A DNA stretch of 64,000 nucleotides from Cyanobium usitatum str. Tous (GCF_003011885.1 NZ_PXXO01000006.1:1-64000); one strand, 5' to 3'; positions 1 through 11,429 are shown, counted from the stretch's first letter. Program-made: numbers and translations. Notes: generated by a model from the letters alone, not told the origin.

Positions 1-1184
1 GAAGGCAACCAGCAGGCAACGGACGACCTCGGGAAAGCTGCAGATGGGCCAGAGGATAAGAACTGGGGAACGCTAAGTATACATGCATCGTGCAAGACAG
101 CCGACATCACCTATCCGACTGATCTCAAGTTGCTTAATGAGGCGAGGGCCTCAACCGAGCAGATCATTGATGATCTGTACAGCCAACACTCAAAACTTCA
201 CATACACAAGCCCAGATATGATCGTGGTAGGGCACGTGCTGCTTTTCTGAATGTAGCCAAATCGAAAAAGCCACGGCGACGCAAAATAAAAGCCGCCATT
301 CGCCGTCAGCTTGACTATCTGCAGCGGAATCTTGATGCCATCGACGCCCTGATCACATCTGGTGCAATGCTTTCGGGCTTGAAGACCCATTGGTGGCACA
401 AGCTTCTTGTGATCAGCGAGCTGCACCGCCAGCAAAGCATCCTGTTGCACTCCAAGACGCGCAGCATGCCCGATCGCATTGTGAACTTGGTTCGGAGACA
501 CGTACGGCCCATTGTTCGAGGCAATGCGAGAGCTGCTGTTGAGTTTGGCACCAAGATTAGTGTGTCTGTGCGAAACGGCTTTGCTTTCCTGCACAGGATT
601 AGCTGGGATCCATACAATGAGGCTGAAGACTTAATCCCACAAGCCAAGAAATATAAGCAAGAGTATGGATGCTACCCCGAGCGAATCTGCTCAGATCGCA
701 TCTACATCAATACCAAGAGCCGAACTTCTGCACGCGGAACGATATGCGGCTATCTGGTAAGCGATTGGGGAGGCCGCCGAAGAATGCAGAGATCAGTGCT
801 GCACAAAAGCAGCAGCTAAGCGCAGACCAGCGAAGGCGAAACGAAGTGGAAGGATGCTTTGGATCAGGAATGAGAAAGTATTCACTAGATTTGATTATGG
901 CTCGGCTGAGCAAAGGTGCAGAAAACTCGATTTCCATGGCCTTTGTGGTGATGTGCGCAGAGAAGATCCGGAGGCTCCTCCGCCTCTTTTTATCACTATT
1001 TTTGCCTGGTTATGCAACTGGAAATGGCCAGGTTGTCTCTGGATGGGACTCAGGAACATTTGGCAGTTTGAAACACACAAATCACTGGCCACTGGATAAC
1101 CGTGAGTTTGGGCTGCCTACACCCTGCTATTTGGCTGCAATCGAATCCAGCGTGCGGTTCGCCTTTTCAGGAGTCCCCAATTAG
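1..1184 (+). pseudogene. IS5-type DDE transposase, 5'-truncated by window edge and frameshifted
   Basis: The reading frame is already open at base 1, so the N-terminal part lies outside the window. The first frame runs to 819 and carries the PTDLKLLNEAR segment typical of IS5-type (IS1182/ISNCY-like) DDE transposases. Around 715-723 the homology moves to another frame, which continues with NFCTRNDMRLSGKRLGRPPK and then RRRNEVEGCFG, where the last catalytic Glu is expected, and stays open to 1184. One missing base in AGCCGAAC would restore a single frame. The copy is therefore probably inactive unless programmed -1 frameshifting is used. No clear terminal inverted repeat could be placed between 1185 and 1262. 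The region is more A/T-rich than the flanking genes, as expected for a mobile element. Confidence 0.8.
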
Positions 1185-1262
1185 CAGGAGCCCAGTACCG
1201 ACGCAAAGCAAGCGATTTAGCGTGATTGCGATGGCCATGCCCAGACCAGGTCCAACACCAAC

Positions 1263-2270
1263 CTATGGGCTGATTTGGTCGCTGCCAACCCCGGCGTAGT
1301 GGCTATTGCCGTTGGGCATCCAGTAACTGAGGTCGTTGTGCCAGAACAGGCGGCCAGGAAGCTGCTGGGTGCTCAGTTTGGTGCTGGCCATCGCAGAGAT
1401 CAGCTGGCCCATCTCCACTGGCGAAAGATCGGTTTTGATGTCTTCGCCGGCGACTTTCAGCAGTTCCGGTAGCTGGGCTAGGGTGGAGGGATGGGCTAGT
1501 TTGGAAAAAACCTTTGCCAGCACTAGTTTCTGGCGCTCCATCCGGCCTAGATCGCCCATTTCGTCATGGCGGAAGCGCAGGAAGCCCTCCAATTGCTCCC
1601 CTTTCAGCACCTGCACTCCTGGATAGAGGTCGATGTATAGGTTCTGGGCATTATCTACGTAATACATCCGCTTAGGCACATCAACTTCCACGCCGCCAAT
1701 GGCATCGGCTAGGTGCTCCACAGCGCGCATATTCACCCGCACATAGCGATCCACTGGAGCATTCAGCAGGCTGGTGAGCTCCTGTTTAAGGGCACCCATG
1801 CCGCCAAATGCATAGAGGGCATTGGCTTTAATTACGCCGAACTCGGCCGATTCCACGAAGGTGTCGCGCGGCACCTGGGTGAGCTTGGTGACACCGTCTT
1901 TGAGCTGCACCGTGAACATCACATCGGTGTTTTCGCCCACCTTGTCTGTGCCAATCACAAGAACGCGCCGGTTGCTGCCCCCGAATGGGTTGATCAGGCT
2001 GCTGAGCTGGCTGGGTCCGTGCAACATGGCTGCCCAAACCCCTGAGGCCATTTGCGGCAGGGGCCCGGCAAGTCCATAGCCCAGGCCGATACCTAGTAAG
2101 AAGGCCAGAACTGGCGGTTTGCGTCGTCGAGGATTTGGAGCTGTTTGGGGTTTGATGTTGGTGGTTGGCGCTGCTTGACGCAGCTCGCGACGGTTGCGCA
2201 GGTCGGTGACCACAGCCCCGCGGCTGCTTTCGCGTCGGCTGCGACGCGGGCGGGGCTGGGCCTGGCTCAT
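1263..2270 (-). CDS. LytR-CpsA-Psr (LCP) family cell-envelope glycopolymer transferase
   Basis: LCP proteins move lipid-linked glycopolymers onto peptidoglycan or other envelope acceptors outside the membrane. The 335-residue protein has a basic, probably cytoplasmic tail, one membrane segment at about residues 52-75, and then the LCP domain from RVLVIGTD onward. Family hallmarks are the Arg of VPRDT and the FRHDEMGDLGRMERQ segment, whose Arg and Asp residues bind the pyrophosphate of the donor lipid. The gene stands alone, 67 bases downstream of purT on the same strand. The family is clear; the polymer it moves is not known. Confidence 0.88.
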   Translation of the reverse strand: MSQAQPRPRRSRRESSRGAVVTDLRNRRELRQAAPTTNIKPQTAPNPRRRKPPVLAFLLGIGLGYGLAGPLPQMASGVWAAMLHGPSQLSSLINPFGGSNRRVLVIGTDKVGENTDVMFTVQLKDGVTKLTQVPRDTFVESAEFGVIKANALYAFGGMGALKQELTSLLNAPVDRYVRVNMRAVEHLADAIGGVEVDVPKRMYYVDNAQNLYIDLYPGVQVLKGEQLEGFLRFRHDEMGDLGRMERQKLVLAKVFSKLAHPSTLAQLPELLKVAGEDIKTDLSPVEMGQLISAMASTKLSTQQLPGRLFWHNDLSYWMPNGNSHYAGVGSDQISP

Positions 2271-2337
2271 ATCGGCTCCTATTCAGCGCACCTTAAGGGC
2301 CGGATCCCTGCTGCACCAGGGGGTGAGCGCCGCTTGT

Positions 2338-3555
2338 TCAGCTGGAGGCCCGCACCTGGATGTGGGCTGCGGCCGTGTCTGCTTTGCGGCGGGCCTCCTC
2401 CTCACTGCTGCCGCGGGCCAGGGCTACGCCCATGCGCCGCTGGGGCCGGGCGTGTTGCTTGCCGAAAAGCAGCACCTCCGTATCGGTTTCGCTGAGGGCC
2501 TGCGCTACGCCGCTATAGGAGACCTCGGCTCCGTCGCTGTTGGCCAGAATTACCCGGCTGGCAGCTGCTCCCAGGCTTTGGATCGACGGGATCGGCAGGC
2601 CCAGCACCGCCCGCAGGTGTAGTTCGAATTCGCTCAGGTTCTGGCCAACCATCGTCACCAGGCCGGTGTCATGGGGGCGCGGTGAGAGCTCGGAGAAAAC
2701 CACCTCAAGTTCATCTGGCTGACCGGCGCTGCTGCTGGACTTTTTGCATAGGAAAAATTCAACGCCAAACAGGCCGGCGCCGCCCAGGTTGTCGGTGAGG
2801 CCGCGGGCCATGACCTGGGCTGCCTCTAGAGCGGCGGCTGGCATCTGGGCTGGCTGCCAGCTGCACTGGTAGTCGCCCCGCTCCTGGATGTGGCCGATCG
2901 GCGGGCAGAAGAGCGTTGGCCCTTGCCATTGCTTCACGGTGAGCAGGGTTATTTCGAGCTCGAAGTGCAGGAACTCCTCCACGATCACCAGCTCCCCGGC
3001 ACCTCGGGCACCCGCCATCGCGTTCTCCCAGGCGGCGGCAATTTCTTCTGGACCCCGCACCACGCTTTGGCCCTTACCCGAGGAGCTCATCACCGGTTTG
3101 ACCACCACGGGCCAGCCCAGGCCGGCAGCGGCGCTTGCCAGATCACTGGCGTTGCCGGCGTAGGCAAAGCGGGCTGTGCGCAGCCCCAGCTCAGTGGTTG
3201 CCAGGTCGCGGATGCGGTCGCGATTCATGGTCACGGCCGTGGCCCGGGCTGTGGGAATCACGCAGATGCCTTCCGCCTCCAGCTGCGCGAGGGCATCAAC
3301 CGCAAGAGCTTCTATCTCTGGAATCACCAGATCGGGCCGGTGCTGGCGCACCACCGCCTTGAGGGCTTCTGGGTCGGTCATGGCGACCACCTCAGCGACA
3401 TCAGCCACCTGCATGGCCGGGGCGTTGGCGTAGCGATCCACTGCGATCACCCGGCAGCCAAGCCGCTGGGCTGCGATGGCCACCTCCTTACCAAGCTCAC
3501 CGCTGCCGAGCAGCATCAAGGTGGCCGGAAGAGTGGCAGGGGTGGGAAAGGTCAT
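2338..3555 (-). CDS. purT: Formate-dependent phosphoribosylglycinamide formyltransferase (GAR transformylase 2)
   Basis: PurT uses ATP and formate to formylate glycinamide ribonucleotide, the folate-independent version of step three of purine synthesis. It is an ATP-grasp enzyme. The N-terminal LMLLGSGELGKEVAIAAQRLG segment is the pre-ATP-grasp nucleotide-like fold, VVVKPVMSSSGKGQSVV is the ATP-grasp lysine/glycine loop, and FSELSPRPHDTGLVT holds the metal-binding Glu and substrate-contact residues. The frame opens at 3609, but the ATG at 3555 begins MTFPTPATLP and gives about 405 residues, close to the usual 390-400. A purU gene about 10 kb downstream can supply the formate. Confidence 0.95.
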   Translation of the reverse strand: MTFPTPATLPATLMLLGSGELGKEVAIAAQRLGCRVIAVDRYANAPAMQVADVAEVVAMTDPEALKAVVRQHRPDLVIPEIEALAVDALAQLEAEGICVIPTARATAVTMNRDRIRDLATTELGLRTARFAYAGNASDLASAAAGLGWPVVVKPVMSSSGKGQSVVRGPEEIAAAWENAMAGARGAGELVIVEEFLHFELEITLLTVKQWQGPTLFCPPIGHIQERGDYQCSWQPAQMPAAALEAAQVMARGLTDNLGGAGLFGVEFFLCKKSSSSAGQPDELEVVFSELSPRPHDTGLVTMVGQNLSEFELHLRAVLGLPIPSIQSLGAAASRVILANSDGAEVSYSGVAQALSETDTEVLLFGKQHARPQRRMGVALARGSSEEEARRKADTAAAHIQVRASS

Positions 3556-3623
3556 GGTGGTCGCCCGGATCGCGGGCAGGACAGCAAGATGGAACTGATC
3601 TTTTTGCACACCGGGGCGCGTTG

Positions 3624-3797
3624 ATGGCTTGGCTGTTGGGATTGCCCTTGGGTTTCAGTACGGCTGGGGACGCTGCCAACGGCCTGTTATTTGGCTGGGA
3701 CATCGCCACCTTGCAGAAATGGGCCCTGATCTACCTAGGTCTTTCATCCCTGGCTTTTGTGGTGGTGTGGCTGGTGGGCTATTTGCGTCGAAACTGA
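3624..3797 (+). CDS. Small single-span membrane protein, unknown function
   Basis: A 57-codon frame starts at ATG 3624 (preceded in frame by a TTG) and ends with TGA at 3795-3797. It begins MAWLLGLPLGFSTAGDAANG. Residues about 32-52 (WALIYLGLSSLAFVVVWLVGY) form a convincing membrane helix, followed by the basic tail LRRN, which predicts a cytoplasmic C-terminus. It is divergent from purT, with 68 bases between the two starts, and its stop abuts the stop of the convergent 78-residue gene at 3798. Such short membrane proteins are often missed in annotation. I do not recognise a family, and support rests on the ordered hydrophobicity pattern and snug fit between neighbours. Confidence 0.55.
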   Translation: MAWLLGLPLGFSTAGDAANGLLFGWDIATLQKWALIYLGLSSLAFVVVWLVGYLRRN

Positions 3798-4034
3798 TTA
3801 GTTCAGCAACGTCAGCTGTCGCACCGGCGATTCCTCGTTGATGAAGCCATAGGCCTCAAATACGTTTGGATCGGGGTGGGTGATGTGCTGGCCATCGCTG
3901 TGGCGCTCCAGCTGAAAGCCCTCGCTGGCCATGCGGCGCATCAGGGCAGCGGCCTCCTCGAAGCGGGCAGCCATGGCGGCCAGGCTGGCGCAGTCGGAGC
4001 TGAGGCCGGTTTCCTTCCAGGTGAAGTAAGCCAT
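3798..4034 (-). CDS. Conserved hypothetical protein, 78 residues
   Basis: The protein reads as a complete soluble polypeptide beginning MAYFTWKETGLSSDC, with an Ala/Met/Glu-rich helical middle (AARFEEAAALMRRMASEGFQLE) and a polar C-terminal half containing THPDPNVFEAYGFINEES. It lies 22 bases upstream of the mraY stop region on the same strand; mraY (4057-5127) is upstream in transcription, so the two could share a transcript. I do not recognise a characterised domain, and no catalytic motif is visible. It resembles the short proteins of unknown function scattered through picocyanobacterial genomes. Confidence 0.65.
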   Translation of the reverse strand: MAYFTWKETGLSSDCASLAAMAARFEEAAALMRRMASEGFQLERHSDGQHITHPDPNVFEAYGFINEESPVRQLTLLN

Positions 4035-4056
4035 GGGTGATAAGCGAGGGCAGGGC

Positions 4057-5127
4057 TTAGGGCAACAGCACTAAACCCAATCCCACCAGTAGCAGGCTGG
4101 CGAGCCAAAAGCGGATTACGACCACTTGTTCGTTGAGCCCACCAAGCTCGAAGTGGTGGTGCAGCGGCGCCATCTTGAACAGGCGCCGGCCCTGGCCCGT
4201 GGCTGGGTCTTTGGTGGCCTTGAACACCCACACCTGCAGGATCACCGACAGCGATTCCGCTAGGAAGACGCCGCCCATCAGCAGCAGGGGCCAGAGGCTA
4301 TTGGAGAGCAAGGCGACGGCGCTGAGGGCTGCGCCCATGGCCAGCGAGCCGGTGTCGCCCATGAACACTCGAGCCGGGTGGCGGTTGTGGACGAGAAAGC
4401 CCAGCCAGCAGCCAGCCAGCGCGGCGCAGAAACCGGCCATAGCCGCATCGCCTTCATGGCCGCGCAGCATCAGCTGCAGCCCCATGCCTGTGAACACCAC
4501 GGCGCCGCAGCCTGCGGCCAGGCCGTCGAGGCCATCGGTGAGGTTGGTGGCGTTGCTTTCGGCCATAAACACAAACAACCCCAGCGGCCAGATCAGCAAA
4601 CCGATCGGCAGCACCCAGCCCAGGGGCAGGGCGATGTCGCCGGGAGAGGCCCCACCCAGCCACTGGCCCGCTGCGGCCCAGATCAGAAACAACAGGGCCG
4701 CGCCGGCCTGGAGCAGCAATTTTCCCCGGGGCGTGAGGCCCGTGTTGGTGCGGCGGGTGAGGCTGCGCCAGTCATCGATGGCCCCGATCGCCATGTAGGC
4801 CAGGGTTACGGCGGCAACAGCAAGCAGGCGGGGATCGCTTGGGCTCAGCAGGCCGCCCACCAGCACCCCCACGGGCACCGCCAGCAGTCCGCCCATGGTG
4901 GGTGTGCCTGCCTTGCTGAGGTGGCCCTGGGGCCCCTCTGCGCGAATCACCTGACCGAGCTTGAGCTGCCGCAGTCGCGGCACCCCCCAACCGGTGACTC
5001 CAGCGCTGATCAGGCCGGCAACTAGCAGCGGCAAGGTGAGCTGGGGCGCGCCGCTAAGCCAGTCGCACAGCAGACAGGCCAGCAACAACAAACTGCTGAG
5101 TAGGGCAGCCGGGGTCGAAACAACCAA
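4057..5127 (-). CDS. mraY: Phospho-N-acetylmuramoyl-pentapeptide transferase
   Basis: MraY transfers phospho-MurNAc-pentapeptide from UDP to undecaprenyl phosphate, making lipid I, the first membrane step of peptidoglycan synthesis. The 356-residue protein has about ten hydrophobic segments. It has the family motifs GTPTMGG, the DDW(RSL) aspartates that coordinate magnesium, [13 protein letters not shown], the FMGDTGSLA catalytic Asp loop, and the C-terminal APLHHHFE histidine cluster. Length is normal (about 350-370). It sits outside any mur/fts cluster here, as is common in cyanobacteria. The next gene upstream on the same strand is a DUF3134 protein 40 bases away. Confidence 0.97.
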   Translation of the reverse strand: MVVSTPAALLSSLLLLACLLCDWLSGAPQLTLPLLVAGLISAGVTGWGVPRLRQLKLGQVIRAEGPQGHLSKAGTPTMGGLLAVPVGVLVGGLLSPSDPRLLAVAAVTLAYMAIGAIDDWRSLTRRTNTGLTPRGKLLLQAGAALLFLIWAAAGQWLGGASPGDIALPLGWVLPIGLLIWPLGLFVFMAESNATNLTDGLDGLAAGCGAVVFTGMGLQLMLRGHEGDAAMAGFCAALAGCWLGFLVHNRHPARVFMGDTGSLAMGAALSAVALLSNSLWPLLLMGGVFLAESLSVILQVWVFKATKDPATGQGRRLFKMAPLHHHFELGGLNEQVVVIRFWLASLLLVGLGLVLLP

Positions 5128-5167
5128 GGGAAAGGGACGGCGACCGCCCCAGTTTCCCCTGCGGAAC

Positions 5168-5443
5168 TCAGTCTTCCCAGTCTTCGTCCTGTTGTTCGTC
5201 GTCCTTGTTGTAGTCCTCCTTCTCGCCCATCAGGGCGGAAAGCTCCTCCTCTTCCACCGTGCTCACTTCGGTGCTGGCGGTTTCTTCATCCGCCACCAGG
5301 CGGCCACTGCTCTCAAGCCAGCTCAGCAGATCGGGCTCATCGCGCAGGGGCAGCACCGGAGCTGGATCGCTGCGCCGGTAGCGGGTCAGCGAGGGATTGA
5401 TTGTGTCGAGTCGACTGCTGTCACTGGTCGCGAGTGTGCTCAT
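5168..5443 (-). CDS. DUF3134-type acidic small protein
   Basis: This 91-residue protein has the layout I associate with the cyanobacterial DUF3134 family. An N-terminal Ser/Thr-rich stretch is followed by a central block [22 protein letters not shown] with the Leu-Leu-x-Trp-Leu-Glu signature. The tail is strongly acidic ([28 protein letters not shown]). No enzyme motif is visible and the function is unknown. The acidic tail suggests a binding partner or a disordered segment. The ATG at 5443 is the only good start. It is divergent from the small membrane gene at 5534, with a 90-base intergenic region. Confidence 0.75.
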   Translation of the reverse strand: MSTLATSDSSRLDTINPSLTRYRRSDPAPVLPLRDEPDLLSWLESSGRLVADEETASTEVSTVEEEELSALMGEKEDYNKDDEQQDEDWED

Positions 5444-5533
5444 GCGTGCGCCTACCGGTAGCTAGGTCTGGGGCTAGGCCCATACAGACCAATCAGTCAC
5501 CATAGCTGCAAAGCAAATGCAGCCCTCGAGCCC

Positions 5534-5767
5534 ATGCCCACCAGCAGCCAAAAGGCCAGCCCCCTTGCCGGGGTGCTGAGGGTCTGGGCCCTGGCCCTGG
5601 CCATCAGTGCCGCGCTGGCCGCAGCGGGCGAGCGTTGGCCCCAGCCGTTGCCCCTGCAGCAGGGGGTGGTGTGGTTGCTGGTGGGCCTGCCGCCCCTGCT
5701 AGTGGGGTTGTGGTTGCTGACCCACTGGTCCCTGCCACACCCCGACAGGGGAGAATCGAGCAACTAA
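5534..5767 (+). CDS. Small two-helix membrane protein upstream of argG
   Basis: The 77-residue product has two hydrophobic segments, about residues 13-32 (VLRVWALALAISAALAAAGE) and 45-65 (VVWLLVGLPPLLVGLWLL), joined by a short WPQPLPLQQG loop. The tail SLPHPDRGESSN is polar. No motif points to an activity. The stop at 5767 lies 18 bases before the argG ATG on the same strand, so the two are probably co-transcribed. Functional linkage to arginine synthesis is not implied by anything in the protein itself. Confidence 0.6.
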   Translation: MPTSSQKASPLAGVLRVWALALAISAALAAAGERWPQPLPLQQGVVWLLVGLPPLLVGLWLLTHWSLPHPDRGESSN

Positions 5768-5785
5768 ACGCATGGAGAGGCGTTG

Positions 5786-6994
5786 ATGGGTCGGGCGAAG
5801 AAGGCGGTGCTGGCCTATTCCGGCGGCGTAGACACCAGTGTCTGCATTCCCTACCTGAAGCAGGAGTGGGGCGTGGAGGAGGTGATCACCTTCGCCGCCG
5901 ACCTGGGCCAGGGCGACGAGCTGGAGCCGATTCGCCAGAAGGCGCTCGATTCAGGGGCCAGCCAGTCGATCGTGGGTGACCTGATCGAGCCCTTCATCAC
6001 CGAATTCGCCTTCCCGGCTATTCGGGCTAACGCCCTTTATGAAGGCCGCTATCCCCTCTCCACAGCCCTGGCCCGGCCCCTGATCGCCCGGCGACTGGTG
6101 GAGATTGCCCGCGAGGTGGGCGCCGATGCGGTGGCCCACGGCTGCACGGGCAAGGGCAACGATCAGGTGCGCTTCGATGTGGCCATCGGCGCCCTCGCCC
6201 CCGACCTCAAGGTGCTCACCCCGGCGCGGGAGTGGGGCATGAGCCGCGAGCAAACCATCGCCTACGGCGAGCGCTGTGGCATTCCCTCGCCGGTGAGCAA
6301 GAAATCGCCCTATTCGATCGACCTCAACCTGCTGGGCCGCTCGATCGAAGCCGGCCCCCTCGAGGATCCCAACGTGGAGCCGCCCGAGGAGATCTACGCC
6401 ATGACCGTGTCAGTGGCTGCGGCGCCGGATCAGGCCCAGACCATTGAGATCGGCTTTGAGCAGGGCAACCCGGTGAGCATCGACGGCCTGCGCCTCGATC
6501 CGGTGAGCATGATCCGCCAGGCAAATGCCCTGGCCGGCAGCCACGGCTTCGGCCGCCTCGACATGGTCGAAAACCGGGTGGTAGGTATCAAAAGCAGGGA
6601 GATCTATGAAACCCCTGGCCTGCTGCTGTTGATTAAGGCCCACCAGGAGCTGGAGAGCCTCACCCTGGCGGCCGATGTGCTGCGCACTAAGCGCCAGCTT
6701 GAGCAGCAGTGGGCGGATCTGGTGTATCAGGGCCTTTGGTATGGCCCGCTCAAGGATGCGCTTGATGGCTTCATGGAGCGCACCCAGCAAACCGTGAACG
6801 GCACGGTGCGGCTGAAGTTGCACAAGGGCAATGCCACCGTGGTTGGCCGTAGCAGTGCCAGCCACAGCCTCTATGATCCCGATATGGCCACCTACGGCGC
6901 CGAAGATCAATTCGACCACAAGGCTGCCGAGGGCTTTATCTACGTGTGGGGTCTGCCCACCCGCCTCTGGGCGGCCAATCAGCGCCGGCGCTAG
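5786..6994 (+). CDS. argG: Argininosuccinate synthase
   Basis: ArgG condenses citrulline and aspartate with ATP to argininosuccinate, the penultimate step of arginine synthesis. It belongs to the N-type ATP pyrophosphatase family. The PP-loop is [11 protein letters not shown] near the N-terminus. Further matches are [35 protein letters not shown] (the conserved GKGNDQVRF loop) and [20 protein letters not shown]. The reading frame has a TTG at 5783 directly before the ATG at 5786; the ATG gives 402 residues, the usual length. The preceding GGAGAGG at 5773-5779 is a plausible ribosome binding site. Its end overlaps the convergent coiled-coil gene by four bases. Confidence 0.97.
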   Translation: MGRAKKAVLAYSGGVDTSVCIPYLKQEWGVEEVITFAADLGQGDELEPIRQKALDSGASQSIVGDLIEPFITEFAFPAIRANALYEGRYPLSTALARPLIARRLVEIAREVGADAVAHGCTGKGNDQVRFDVAIGALAPDLKVLTPAREWGMSREQTIAYGERCGIPSPVSKKSPYSIDLNLLGRSIEAGPLEDPNVEPPEEIYAMTVSVAAAPDQAQTIEIGFEQGNPVSIDGLRLDPVSMIRQANALAGSHGFGRLDMVENRVVGIKSREIYETPGLLLLIKAHQELESLTLAADVLRTKRQLEQQWADLVYQGLWYGPLKDALDGFMERTQQTVNGTVRLKLHKGNATVVGRSSASHSLYDPDMATYGAEDQFDHKAAEGFIYVWGLPTRLWAANQRRR

Positions 6995-7377
6995 GGCTCC
7001 TGGTTCGGGCTGAAGCCGAAGGCATGGAGTAGGGCTTGGCGCAGTCGTGGTCTGGCAGGCTTCTGCTGGGGCAGCAGCAGACGCTGGGTACTCGTATCGC
7101 TGCCAGGCTGTAACTGCAGCAGGTGCTGGCTCAGGTTGGCGTTGTCGCTGAGCAGCCGCTGTTGCTGGTCGAGCATCGGCTGCAATCGCTGCTGAAATTT
7201 GTCTTCAAAGAGGCCGGGTAGGTCTTCGAGCAGGGCCTGCATGGCCAGAAGCTCTTCCCGAGTTTTGGCAAGTTCCTGTTCCAGCTCGTTTTGGCGCTCT
7301 TGCTGCTGCTGCCACGAAAAAACCGAAGTGACAGACGGCTGCCACTTCGGTGCTGGTGGTATGGCGTCAGGCTCCAT
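6991..7377 (-). CDS. Coiled-coil protein of unknown function
   Basis: The 128-residue product has a central region from about residue 22 to 85 dominated by Gln, Glu and Leu heptads ([40 protein letters not shown]). This predicts a coiled coil and probable oligomerisation. The C-terminal part is basic ([18 protein letters not shown]). No catalytic motif or membrane segment is visible. Its stop overlaps the argG stop by four bases on the opposite strand, and it is the gene immediately downstream of rpsF, 111 bases away. Confidence 0.65.
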   Translation of the reverse strand: MEPDAIPPAPKWQPSVTSVFSWQQQQERQNELEQELAKTREELLAMQALLEDLPGLFEDKFQQRLQPMLDQQQRLLSDNANLSQHLLQLQPGSDTSTQRLLLPQQKPARPRLRQALLHAFGFSPNQEP

Positions 7378-7488
7378 CGGCGGAGATTACGAGCGGGCCC
7401 AATTTTTTACAAGCCAGGCCTGTATTAGCTCCGCACCTATCTGGATTCCCAAAGTTAAACTGAATACTCAGGTCAAACTGGGTCCCGG

Positions 7489-7851
7489 TCAGACGGTGGC
7501 TGGTTCCATGGGAGCGGCTTCAGTGCTGGCGCCGGGCAGGGTGCGTGGTGCCGGCATCGGGCCGTCTTGCTTGACGGTGAGATAGCGAATCACATCTTCC
7601 GAAAGACGCATGGCCCGCTCCAGCGGACCTACCTGCTGGCCGTCGCCGTTGTGGTTGAGCTGCACATAGATGCCCTCGCGGTGCTTGGCGATGGAATAGG
7701 CCAGGCGGCGCTTGCCGCGCATCTGGCAATCCAGCACTTCACCACCGGATTCGGTGACCAGATCGCGGTACTTGGCGACATGGGTTTCCACCTCTTCCTC
7801 CGGAATATCCGGACGAAGGATGTACATGGTCTCGTAGTAGGGCTGCGTCAT
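7489..7851 (-). CDS. rpsF: 30S ribosomal protein S6
   Basis: bS6 binds 16S rRNA together with bS18 in the small-subunit platform. The protein opens with [16 protein letters not shown], the typical first beta strand. It continues with the family core [36 protein letters not shown] and [18 protein letters not shown]. The 120 residues include a C-terminal extension ([21 protein letters not shown]) beyond the core, as is common in cyanobacteria. It stands alone, without rpsR or rplI next to it. The ATG at 7851 aligns with the usual start. Confidence 0.95.
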   Translation of the reverse strand: MTQPYYETMYILRPDIPEEEVETHVAKYRDLVTESGGEVLDCQMRGKRRLAYSIAKHREGIYVQLNHNGDGQQVGPLERAMRLSEDVIRYLTVKQDGPMPAPRTLPGASTEAAPMEPATV

Positions 7852-7929
7852 GGTCGCTTCGGGGTTGTCGCCTCAGGAATTGGGGCAGCGGCCGGCGGGC
7901 TGATGCCCACCAGCGACGGATCAAACACC

Positions 7930-8391
7930 TTACAGCTGCATCCGAACGGCTTCCGAGAGGCTGGGAATATCGGCTTCCTTACCCCGCAGGTTTTGCACTA
8001 CAGCAAACAGCACCAGCACCAAAATGCCGATAAAAACTGTGTTGCTGAGGGTTCTGCCGACGAAGTCCAGGGCGCCGAGCTGCAGCACCTGGAAGGCCAG
8101 GCTCACCAGCACCACCACGATGTCGATCAGGATCGCCTGCAGCACGTTGAAGCGGATCACGTAGGGCACCTTGTTGTTGCGCACCACCGCCAGGAACAGC
8201 ACTAGGAAAAGCACCAGCCCGCCAAAGGGCACCGCCTGCTCCAGCAGGGCGATCGGCAGGATCGGCACCCCAAGCCACTGCAGCGCCGGGAACAGGCCGA
8301 ACAGCCCCCGACCGAAGGAGAAGGCGTCGCTCCAGGGCAACAGGTAGGCCAGGGCCGCCAGCACTCGCTGCCAGATCGGGGGATCCTGCAT
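7930..8391 (-). CDS. Tic20 family membrane protein
   Basis: This 153-residue protein, started at the ATG at 8391 (MQDPPIWQRVLAALAYLLPW), matches the cyanobacterial homologues of the plastid import protein Tic20 (Ycf60). It has four predicted membrane helices, with the typical PLL/PW motif in the first, a charged RNNKVPYVIRFNVLQAILIDIV segment before the third, and a short acidic-basic tail after the fourth. The open frame extends upstream to 8535, but that part overlaps aroE and looks like a shadow. The role in cyanobacteria is not established. It starts 28 bases downstream of the aroE stop, so the two may be co-transcribed. Confidence 0.85.
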   Translation of the reverse strand: MQDPPIWQRVLAALAYLLPWSDAFSFGRGLFGLFPALQWLGVPILPIALLEQAVPFGGLVLFLVLFLAVVRNNKVPYVIRFNVLQAILIDIVVVLVSLAFQVLQLGALDFVGRTLSNTVFIGILVLVLFAVVQNLRGKEADIPSLSEAVRMQL

Positions 8392-8419
8392 GGATGGAGA
8401 AACTTCCAGGGCCTTCAGG

Positions 8420-9316
8420 CTAGGGGCCCAGCTGGGCCAGGGCTGCCGCGCGCATCGCTGCCACCGGCACTTGCTCAAGTCCGCTCCAGCGCCGCAGGGA
8501 GGCGGCCCCCTGCTGCACCAGCATCTCCAGGCCATCTAGGCCCCGGCAGCCCCGCTGGCTCGCCGCCAGCAGCAGGGCCGTGGGTCTGGGTGTGTAGATC
8601 AGGTCGTACACGGTGGAGCCCGGTTGCAGGGCTTCCAGTTCGCCGGGGCTGAGGGGGCAGTGCCGGGCCGCATCTGGATTGCCGGCAGCAGCCATGCCCA
8701 CGGGTGTGGTGTTGACCACTAGGTCTGCCAGGGCCAGGGCCTCGGCTAGGGCCGCGCTGCCCTCAGCCCATTCCAGCCCCCGCAGTTGGGGCGCCCAGCT
8801 GTGGCAGGTGGCCAGCAGGGCCGCGAGGCGATCGCTGCTGCGGCCTGCCATGGCGATCGAGCTGCAGCCCAGTTCCACCAGGGCTGCCACCACAGCCCGG
8901 GCACTGCCGCCACAGCCCAGCACCACCGCTCGCCGCCCCTGCCAGTTCTGCTCAGTGCTGCGTAGGGGAGCCAAGAAGCCCTCCACATCTGTGTTTTCCC
9001 CCAGCCAGCCCCCCTGCTGGTGCCGCACCAAGGTGTTCACCGCACCCACCCGTTGCGCCAGGGGCGAGAGGCTGCGGCAGAGGCCAGCCACGGCCTGCTT
9101 GTGGGGCAGGGTCACGTTGAGACCGCGGCAGTCAATGGCCTCCAGCCCTTGCACCACCACCGCCAGCTGGTCTGCCCTGGTGGGCATGGCCAAGTACACC
9201 CAGTTGAGCCCCAGCTCCGCCAGGGCGGCGTTGTGCATTGCCGGCGATAGGGAGTGGCGCACCGGATCCCCGAGAACCCCAGCAAGGGCAGTGCTTCCGG
9301 AGATCGGCTGGGGCAT
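8420..9316 (-). CDS. aroE: Shikimate dehydrogenase (NADP+)
   Basis: AroE reduces 3-dehydroshikimate to shikimate in aromatic amino acid synthesis. The shikimate-binding motif HSLSPAMHNAAL is near the N-terminus, followed by NVTLPHKQAV with the catalytic Lys, then GENTDVEGF, the dinucleotide loop VLGCGGSARAVVAAL, and NTTPVGM. I chose the ATG at 9316 (MPQPISGSTALAG), giving 298 residues. A GTG at 9409 in the same frame would add 31 residues with no homology. The start region faces dnaK on the opposite strand, with 112 bases between the two. Confidence 0.94.
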   Translation of the reverse strand: MPQPISGSTALAGVLGDPVRHSLSPAMHNAALAELGLNWVYLAMPTRADQLAVVVQGLEAIDCRGLNVTLPHKQAVAGLCRSLSPLAQRVGAVNTLVRHQQGGWLGENTDVEGFLAPLRSTEQNWQGRRAVVLGCGGSARAVVAALVELGCSSIAMAGRSSDRLAALLATCHSWAPQLRGLEWAEGSAALAEALALADLVVNTTPVGMAAAGNPDAARHCPLSPGELEALQPGSTVYDLIYTPRPTALLLAASQRGCRGLDGLEMLVQQGAASLRRWSGLEQVPVAAMRAAALAQLGP

Positions 9317-9428
9317 GAAGGTGGGCTGGCTGGCTGGACCTGTTCGGGAACCACCCCTCGCCTGGGATGGCCCCAGCTGCTGAAGATGCTCCCAGTCAGA
9401 TCCACTCACCGTAAGGAGTTAGTAACCC

Positions 9429-11342
<1,914 letters not shown>

Positions 11343-11378
11343 TCAGAATCACTGAGCGCATTTAGGTGATCTTTATTT

Positions 11379-11403
11379 AGCCCTCCGTAAGGGGGGCTTT
11401 TTG
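11379..11403 (+). terminator. Rho-independent terminator after dnaK
   Basis: AGCCCTCC, a GTAA loop and GGGGGGCT form an eight-pair stem with one G-T wobble. A run of T residues follows at once. It lies 36 bases after the dnaK stop and before the stop of the convergent oxidoreductase gene, so it fits as the dnaK terminator. Confidence 0.85.
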
Positions 11404-11429
11404 CTGGACTCAGGGGCCTGGCTGGTTTG

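Noticed and set aside
9317-9428. CIRCE or other heat-shock operator upstream of dnaK
   Set aside because: No TTAGCACTC-type inverted repeat is visible in the dnaK-aroE gap.
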